Source of the DNA: JBJSXF01 sp046086225
GTDB taxonomy: Bacteria; Actinomycetota; Acidimicrobiia; IMCC26256; PALSA-610
Reading direction: 5' to 3'
DNA: 28,132 nucleotides
Assembly: GCA_046086225.1 (NCBI GenBank)
Contig: JBJSXF010000140.1
Location: forward strand, 1 to 28,132
Position 1 is the stretch's first letter; each line of letters starts with the position of its first letter. Below, piece by piece: positions 23,976 through 28,132 of the stretch. The position numbers and the translations under genes were made by a program. A model generated the notes under the pieces. That model had not been told where the DNA came from. It searched no databases and saw only the letters and a list, made by a program, of their open reading frames with translations.

Positions 23976-24634
23976 CCGTCGCGGTCGTCGCGATCGACGG
24001 GCCGGCCGGCTCGGGCAAGTCGACGACGGCTCGGGGCGTGGGTGCGGCGCTCGGGCTCCCGGTCCTCGACACGGGCGCGATGTACCGGGCGGTGGCCCTG
24101 GCGGCGCTGGACGCCGGTATCGACCTGGGCGATCCGGTTGCGTGCACCGCGATCGCCGAACGGATCGCGCTCACGGTCGAAGCGGGCGTGACGACGATCG
24201 ACGGCTGCGACGTGAGCGTTCGGATCCGCGGTCCCGAAGCCACGGCGGCGGTCTCCCAGGTGGCCGCCCATCCGGGGGTCCGGGCGGTGCTCGTCGAACG
24301 GCAGCGTCGGTGGGTCGACCAGCACGGCGGGGGAGTGGTCGAGGGACGGGACATCGGCACCGTCGTCTTCCCCGACGCCCGCGTGAAAGTGTTCCTCGTC
24401 GCCGATGACGGTGAGCGGGCCCGGCGCCGACAGCTCGACGAATCCGAGGCGGCCCGGGAGATCGACGTGGAGGCGGTCCGCGAGCAGCTCGTCCGCCGCG
24501 ACGCGGTCGACCGCGGTCGGGCTGCATCGCCGTTGCGGGCGGCCGACGACGCGATCGTGGTCGACACGACGGCGACCGGGGTCGACGATGTGGTGCGCCG
24601 GATCGTGGCGTGCTTCGAGCAGGAGGTGGGCTGA
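23972..24634 (+). CDS. cmk: Cytidylate kinase
   Basis: 220 residues. It phosphorylates CMP and dCMP. The P-loop is DGPAGSGKSTTA (G10-T18), followed by LDTGAMYRAVALAAL, the CMP-binding region with EGRDIGTVVFPDA, the LID arginines RARRRQLDE and RRDAVDRGRAASPLRAADDAI. Length is typical. The GTG overlaps the aroA stop. aroA-cmk adjacency is common in bacteria. In M. tuberculosis cmk follows rluB directly, so the aro genes are an insertion relative to that order. Confidence 0.96.
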   Translation: MTVAVVAIDGPAGSGKSTTARGVGAALGLPVLDTGAMYRAVALAALDAGIDLGDPVACTAIAERIALTVEAGVTTIDGCDVSVRIRGPEATAAVSQVAAHPGVRAVLVERQRRWVDQHGGGVVEGRDIGTVVFPDARVKVFLVADDGERARRRQLDESEAAREIDVEAVREQLVRRDAVDRGRAASPLRAADDAIVVDTTATGVDDVVRRIVACFEQEVG

Positions 24635-24636
24635 CC

Positions 24637-25287
24637 GTGCTCTACGAGGCGATCCGGGTGGTGGTCGGGAACGCGACCCGAGCGGCGTACCGGCTGCGGG
24701 TGAGCGGACTCGAGCGGCTCCCGGAGACGGGCGGATACGTGATCGCTCCGTCCCACCGTTCGATGATGGACATCCCGTTCGTGGGCTGGGTGGTGCCCGA
24801 GCCGATCGGCTACATGGGGAAGCGGTCGCTGTTCGACATCCCGGTGCTGGGTCGGGCCTTCGCCTCGCTCGGCGGGATTCCCGTCGAGCGGGACGGCAGC
24901 GACCGCAAGGCGTTGCGCACGGCTCTCGACCGCATCGCCGACGGTCAGCCCATGCTCATCTTCCCGGAGGGCACCCGCGACTCCGGGGCCGCGATCGACG
25001 ACTTGCAGCCCGGCGCGGCCTACCTCGCTCTGCGGGCCGGCGTTCCCCTCGTGCCGATGGGGATCGCGGGAACCGAGGAGATCGTGCGTGCTCGGCGCCT
25101 CCCCGTTCCCCGGTTCCAGCGTGTCGCCGTCGTGATCGGTGAGCCGCTCTTCCCGCCGTCGCTCAGCGGTGCCGTGGTGCCCCGCGCCGAGGTCGACGCG
25201 CTCACCGAGCGGCTGGGGGTGGCGTTGCAGCAGGCCTTCGATCAGGCCTACCGGCTGCGCGATGCGGGACCGCCGCCCGGGGCTTAG
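24637..25287 (+). CDS. plsC: 1-acyl-sn-glycerol-3-phosphate acyltransferase (PlsC family)
   Basis: 216 residues. Acyltransferase motifs: block I HRSMMD (HX4D, H40-D45), block II around GKRSLFDIPVLGRAFASLGGIPVER, block III FPEGTRDSG (E111-R114) and block IV PLVPMGIAGTEE. It should acylate lysophosphatidic acid at the membrane surface; there is no obvious membrane helix beyond the N-terminal amphipathic part. GTG 24637 is chosen, with AGGAGG (24621-24626) ten bases upstream inside cmk; an upstream in-frame ATG at 24610 would overlap cmk by 25 bases and is less likely. It converges on ispH across 64 bases. Confidence 0.9.
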   Translation: MLYEAIRVVVGNATRAAYRLRVSGLERLPETGGYVIAPSHRSMMDIPFVGWVVPEPIGYMGKRSLFDIPVLGRAFASLGGIPVERDGSDRKALRTALDRIADGQPMLIFPEGTRDSGAAIDDLQPGAAYLALRAGVPLVPMGIAGTEEIVRARRLPVPRFQRVAVVIGEPLFPPSLSGAVVPRAEVDALTERLGVALQQAFDQAYRLRDAGPPPGA

Positions 25288-25351
25288 CCGTTCCCGAGGA
25301 GCACGCCGAGGAACGCGGCTCGGACGGCTCGAGACCCAGCGGGGGATCGGA

Positions 25352-26419
25352 TCAGGGAGTGAGGTCGGCGAGGACGCTCGAGGCGTCGACTCCCCGGTCA
25401 TCGGTGAACGGACCGCCGACTGCGCTCGCGACGGCCGGATCGCCGCCGAACGCGGCGGCCACCGCCGCATCGAGGGCCGGGAGGAGCTCGCGGAGCTCGC
25501 GCGGCGGGGGGAAGTACTCGTCTTCCCCGGTGACCCGCACGGCTTCGACGCCTTCGGTCGGGGCGAGGTGCTCGATCACGGCGGTCACGAGGTCCTCGGG
25601 TGCCGATGCGCCGGCGGTGACGCCGACGATGCGGGCGGCACCGAGCACATCGAGATCGAGTTCGTCGGGTCCGTCGACGCGCAGCACGAGCGGGCAGCCC
25701 GCCTCCCGGGCGACTTTCGTGAGTGCGATGGTGTTCGAGGAGTTGGCGCTCCCGATGACCACGACGGCGTCGGCCCGACGGGCGATCTCGGTGAGCGCAT
25801 CTTGCCGGTTGGTCGTGGCGAAGCAGAGGTCGTTGCGGGTTGCCGTCCAGGCTGAGGGGAAGCGCTCGCGGGTCGCCTCGAGCACACCGGCCCATTCCTG
25901 CTGGGCGAGCGTGGTTTGGGCGAGCACGGCGATCCGTTCGGGGTCGGCGACGTCGGCCGTGGCCGCGGCGACGTCTTCCGGGCGTTCGACCAGGCGGATG
26001 GCTTCGGGGGCGACGGCGACCGTCCCGATCGCTTCGTCGTGGCCGGCGTGTCCGGCGTAAACGATCGTGAAGCCCTTCCCGGCCCGCACCCGGGCCTCGT
26101 GGTGGACCTTGGTGACCAGCGGGCAGACCGCATCGACCACGTAGCGGCTCCGGTCGCGTGCGGCGGCGACGACTTCGGGGGCCGATCCGTGGGCCGAGAG
26201 CATGAGCGGGGCCCCGTCCGGCACCTCGTCGATCGTGTCGACGAACACGACGCCGAGTCGCTCGAAGCGGTCGACGACGAGTCGGTTGTGGACGATCTCG
26301 TGGTAGCAGTAGACGGGCGGTTCGAAGGCCCGAACCATCCAGGCGAGGGCCTTGATGGCCATCTCCACCCCGGCGCAGAAGCCGCGGGGCTCGGCGAGCA
26401 GCACCCGTTCGACCGGCAC
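25352..26419 (-). CDS. ispH: 4-hydroxy-3-methylbut-2-enyl diphosphate reductase
   Basis: 355 residues on the reverse strand. The last enzyme of the MEP isoprenoid pathway, an iron-sulfur protein making IPP and DMAPP from HMBPP. The three cluster cysteines are C15 (EPRGFCAGVEMAI), C99 (DAVCPLVTKVH) and C199 (NDLCFATTNRQ). Further conserved parts: EIVHNRLVV, SAHGSAP, AGHAGHDEAIGT, QTTLAQQ and GSANSSNTIAL. It is about 30-40 residues longer than many IspH proteins because of a C-terminal tail after the ELREL segment, rich in alanine and glycine. Start GTG 26419 lies six bases after a TACGCT box. The cmk-plsC-ispH neighbourhood recalls clostridial order, but here ispH is inverted. Confidence 0.96.
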   Translation of the reverse strand: MPVERVLLAEPRGFCAGVEMAIKALAWMVRAFEPPVYCYHEIVHNRLVVDRFERLGVVFVDTIDEVPDGAPLMLSAHGSAPEVVAAARDRSRYVVDAVCPLVTKVHHEARVRAGKGFTIVYAGHAGHDEAIGTVAVAPEAIRLVERPEDVAAATADVADPERIAVLAQTTLAQQEWAGVLEATRERFPSAWTATRNDLCFATTNRQDALTEIARRADAVVVIGSANSSNTIALTKVAREAGCPLVLRVDGPDELDLDVLGAARIVGVTAGASAPEDLVTAVIEHLAPTEGVEAVRVTGEDEYFPPPRELRELLPALDAAVAAAFGGDPAVASAVGGPFTDDRGVDASSVLADLTP

Positions 26420-26425
26420 GAGCGC

Positions 26426-26431
26426 AGCGTA
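26426..26431 (-). promoter_or_regulatory. Putative -10 box (TACGCT) of ispH
   Basis: Reverse-strand TACGCT, then GCGCTC (six bases), then GTG 26419. It sits in the 39-base gap to the divergent DUF512 gene, whose own box is only 15 bases away, so the two promoters must overlap physically. Confidence 0.5.
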
Positions 26432-26446
26432 GTGGCGTCTCGCCCG

Positions 26447-26452
26447 TATCCT
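26447..26452 (+). promoter_or_regulatory. Putative -10 box (TATCCT) of the DUF512 gene
   Basis: TATCCT, then GTCCGG (six bases), then ATG 26459, predicting a leaderless DUF512-der transcript. Any -35 element would lie inside the ispH promoter or coding start. Confidence 0.5.
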
Positions 26453-26458
26453 GTCCGG

Positions 26459-27835
26459 ATGCCCGCCGCACGCGTCGTTGCCGTCGCGCCCGGATCCGTG
26501 GCGGCGGCCGCCGGTCTCTGCCCCGGTGACGAGATCATCGGCGTCAACGGTGAGCCGGTCCGTGACGTCATCGAGTATCAGGTGCAGGCCGACGGGGCCC
26601 GGGTCGAGCTCGACGTGGTGCGGGGCGGACTCGAGCGCAGCGTCGTGGTGGAGAAGCCGGAGGGGGTCGGGCTCGGCATCGAGCTGTCGACGCCGGTGTT
26701 CGATCGCATCCGCACCTGCGACAACCACTGCCCGTTCTGCTTCATCCACCAGCTCCCCGCCGGTATGCGCCGCAGCCTCTCGGTGAAGGACGACGACTAC
26801 CGGCTCTCGTTCCTCTACGGAAACTTCACGACGCTCACCCGGTTCACCGAGGCCGACTTCGAGCGGGTGATCGACGAGCGGCTGAGTCCGCTCTACGTGA
26901 GCATCCACGCGACCGATCCCGACCTCCGCGCCCGTCTGCTCCGCAACCGGCGGGGTGGCGCGTCGCTCCGGTGGCTCGCCCTCCTCCTCGATGCCGGGGT
27001 GGAGGTTCACGGCCAGATCGTGGTGTGCCCCGGGATCAATGACGGCGCTGCCCTCGACGACACCCTGCTCGGCATTCTCGATCGCTTCCCGGCGCTGGCC
27101 ACGGTCGGAGTGGTGCCGCTCGGGGTGAGCGGGCACAACCGTGAACCGGAGATGCGACCGCATACGCGAGCGGAGGCCGAGGCGGTGTGCGACCTCGTGG
27201 CCGTCTGGCAGGAGCGGTTCCTCGCCCGACTCGGCCGACGACTGGTGTACGTCTCCGACGAGTATTTCCTCATGACCGGTCGTCCGTTCCCGGCGCTCGC
27301 CGACTACGACGACTGCGCTCAGCACGAGAACGGCATCGGTATGGCGGCCACCTTCGCGGCCGAGGTCGACGCGGCGGTCGGGGGTCGAGCGGTCGCCGGT
27401 ACCGGTCCCCGGTCGGGGTTCTTCGCCTCGGTCGACGGTGCCCCGGCGGCCGGGTACCGGTCGCCGCGCACCATTCCGGTGCGAGCCGCGGGCGATCCGG
27501 TGGTCGGGGCCGAGGGGCCGGTGCACGTGATCACGGGGGAGTTCGGGGCCGAGGTGCTCGCCCCGATCGTCGAACGGCTGCCGGTGCCGGTGACGCTCCT
27601 GCCGGTCGCGAACCGCTTCTTCGGCGGCAACATCGCGGTGACCGGGTTGCTCACCGGCGCCGACGTCGCGGCCGCACTGGCCGACGCCCCGACCGAGGGT
27701 CGGTTCCTGCTCCCCGACGTCGTGCTCTCCCGCGGTGTGTTCCTCGACGGGCTCACCCCGGCCGATCTGCCCCGGTCGGTCGAGATCGTGCCGACCGACG
27801 GCGTGGCGTTCGCACGCGCGGTGGGCGCAGCATGA
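26459..27835 (+). CDS. PDZ / radical SAM-like / DUF512 family protein
   Basis: 458 residues. The N-terminal PDZ-like domain (about 3-62; VAPGSVAAAAGLCPGDEIIGVNG) precedes a radical-SAM-like core with CX3CX2C at C87, C91 and C94 (RTCDNHCPFCFIHQLP), which should bind a 4Fe-4S cluster and SAM. YRLSFLYGNFTTLT, YVSIHATDPDLRARLLRN and GQIVVCPGINDG follow, then the DUF512 domain with VPLGVSGHN, LVYVSDEYFLMTGRP, ENGIGM and the final VITGEFGAEVL, FFGGNIAVTGLLTG and LPDVVLSRGVFLDGLTP. This is COG1625; the reaction is unknown. It overlaps der (ATGA), and the same pairing with der is known from Clostridia, suggesting a role connected to ribosome assembly or the envelope. No signal peptide is seen. Confidence 0.9.
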   Translation: MPAARVVAVAPGSVAAAAGLCPGDEIIGVNGEPVRDVIEYQVQADGARVELDVVRGGLERSVVVEKPEGVGLGIELSTPVFDRIRTCDNHCPFCFIHQLPAGMRRSLSVKDDDYRLSFLYGNFTTLTRFTEADFERVIDERLSPLYVSIHATDPDLRARLLRNRRGGASLRWLALLLDAGVEVHGQIVVCPGINDGAALDDTLLGILDRFPALATVGVVPLGVSGHNREPEMRPHTRAEAEAVCDLVAVWQERFLARLGRRLVYVSDEYFLMTGRPFPALADYDDCAQHENGIGMAATFAAEVDAAVGGRAVAGTGPRSGFFASVDGAPAAGYRSPRTIPVRAAGDPVVGAEGPVHVITGEFGAEVLAPIVERLPVPVTLLPVANRFFGGNIAVTGLLTGADVAAALADAPTEGRFLLPDVVLSRGVFLDGLTPADLPRSVEIVPTDGVAFARAVGAA

Positions 27836-28132
27836 GCGACCTCCCCGTCGTCGCCGTCGTCGGTCGCCCCAACGTGGGGAAATCGACGCTCGTGAATCGC
27901 TTCGTCGGCCGCCGGGCCGCGATCGTGGAGGAACGGCCGGGCGTCACCCGCGATCGCAAGGAGCTCATCGCCGAGTGGACCGGCCGTTCGTTCCGGGTCA
28001 TCGACACCGGAGGTTGGCTCACGCCCGGCGAGGCCGGGCTCACCGGTGAGGAAGCCGACCTCGCGGCGAAGGTGAGCGCCCAGGCCGAAGCCGCGATGGG
28101 TGAAGCGGATCTCATCCTCCTCGTCACCGACG
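27832..28132 (+). CDS. der: Ribosome assembly GTPase Der/EngA (partial, 3' end off the window)
   Basis: The first 100 codons are present and the frame is open at the right edge. The first G domain shows G1 VVGRPNVGKSTLVNR (G11-T19), switch I with the G2 Thr in PGVTRDRKE, and G3 DTGGW, followed by the long helix ADLAAKVSAQAEAAMGEADLILLVTD. This is the start of Der, a double-GTPase protein needed for 50S subunit assembly; the second G domain and KH-like domain lie outside. The ATG overlaps the DUF512 stop. M. tuberculosis has cmk-der (Rv1712-Rv1713) in the same relative place. Confidence 0.95.
   Translation, partial: MSDLPVVAVVGRPNVGKSTLVNRFVGRRAAIVEERPGVTRDRKELIAEWTGRSFRVIDTGGWLTPGEAGLTGEEADLAAKVSAQAEAAMGEADLILLVTD

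Noticed and set aside
24610..24636. ATG 24610 as the plsC start
   Set aside because: It overlaps cmk by 25 bases and adds a non-family stretch; GTG 24637 has AGGAGG upstream.
25289..25315. Terminator between plsC and ispH (CGTTCC...GGAACG)
   Set aside because: The stem is only six base pairs with a 15-base unpaired loop and no U-tract; it could be chance in a 64-base gap.

Overview
This is a gene-dense, very GC-rich stretch (codon third positions almost all G or C) of an actinobacterial chromosome. My best guess is a member of the class Acidimicrobiia or a near relative. This rests on protein style, on promoters of the form TANNNT set 6-10 nt before ATG/GTG, and on gene order: HAD phosphatase, tlyA, nadK, recN, steA, mctB/steB, pyrG, xerD, scpA, scpB, rluB, cmk, der matches the Mycobacterium tuberculosis Rv1692-Rv1713 region as I know it. 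I see no IS elements, phage genes, CRISPR, tRNA or rRNA. All proteins appear to be vertically inherited core or near-core genes. No non-coding gap exceeds about 110 bases.

Layout. 1-1213 (-): DUF1015 protein, cut by the left edge. 1273-7041 (+): tightly overlapping run of TPR protein, HAD phosphatase, a possible 24-codon leaderless leader ORF, tlyA, nadK, recN and steA. 7096-12726 (+): steB/mctB, murJ, a large membrane protein with a degenerate alkaline-phosphatase-like extracytoplasmic domain, and a WecA/MraY-like enzyme, joined by 4-nt stop/start overlaps. 12662-14128 (-): GT-C type glycosyltransferase, overlapping the previous gene tail to tail. 14237-16854 (+): pyrG-xerD. 16873-17736 (+): DksA/TraR-like zinc protein and an HD-domain protein. 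17744-18781 (-): trpS. 18882-21207 (+): scpA-scpB-rluB. 21219-25287 (+): aroH-tyrA-aroA-cmk-plsC. 25352-26419 (-): ispH. 26459-28132 (+): DUF512/PDZ radical-SAM protein and der, cut by the right edge.

How the genes work together. The left half combines ribosome and NADP housekeeping (tlyA, nadK), DNA repair (recN) and a cell-division/envelope module: SteA and SteB (septal cell-wall hydrolase control in corynebacteria), the lipid II flippase MurJ, an AP-superfamily-like membrane protein and a polyprenyl-phosphate sugar-phosphate transferase-like enzyme. The right half holds chromosome segregation (XerD, ScpA, ScpB), rRNA pseudouridylation (RluB), late aromatic amino-acid synthesis (AroH, TyrA, AroA), CMP kinase, lysophosphatidate acylation, isoprenoid synthesis (IspH) and ribosome assembly (Der).

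Regulatory logic visible in the sequence. Nearly every transcription-unit head carries TANNNT followed, usually after exactly six bases, by the ATG or GTG itself, which predicts leaderless mRNAs. Internal genes use GTGA/ATGA overlaps. The least expected items are the leaderless mini-ORF that ends inside the tlyA start codon, the pseudo-phosphatase membrane protein in the SteAB-MurJ operon, and a 39-bp divergent double leaderless promoter between ispH and the DUF512 gene.
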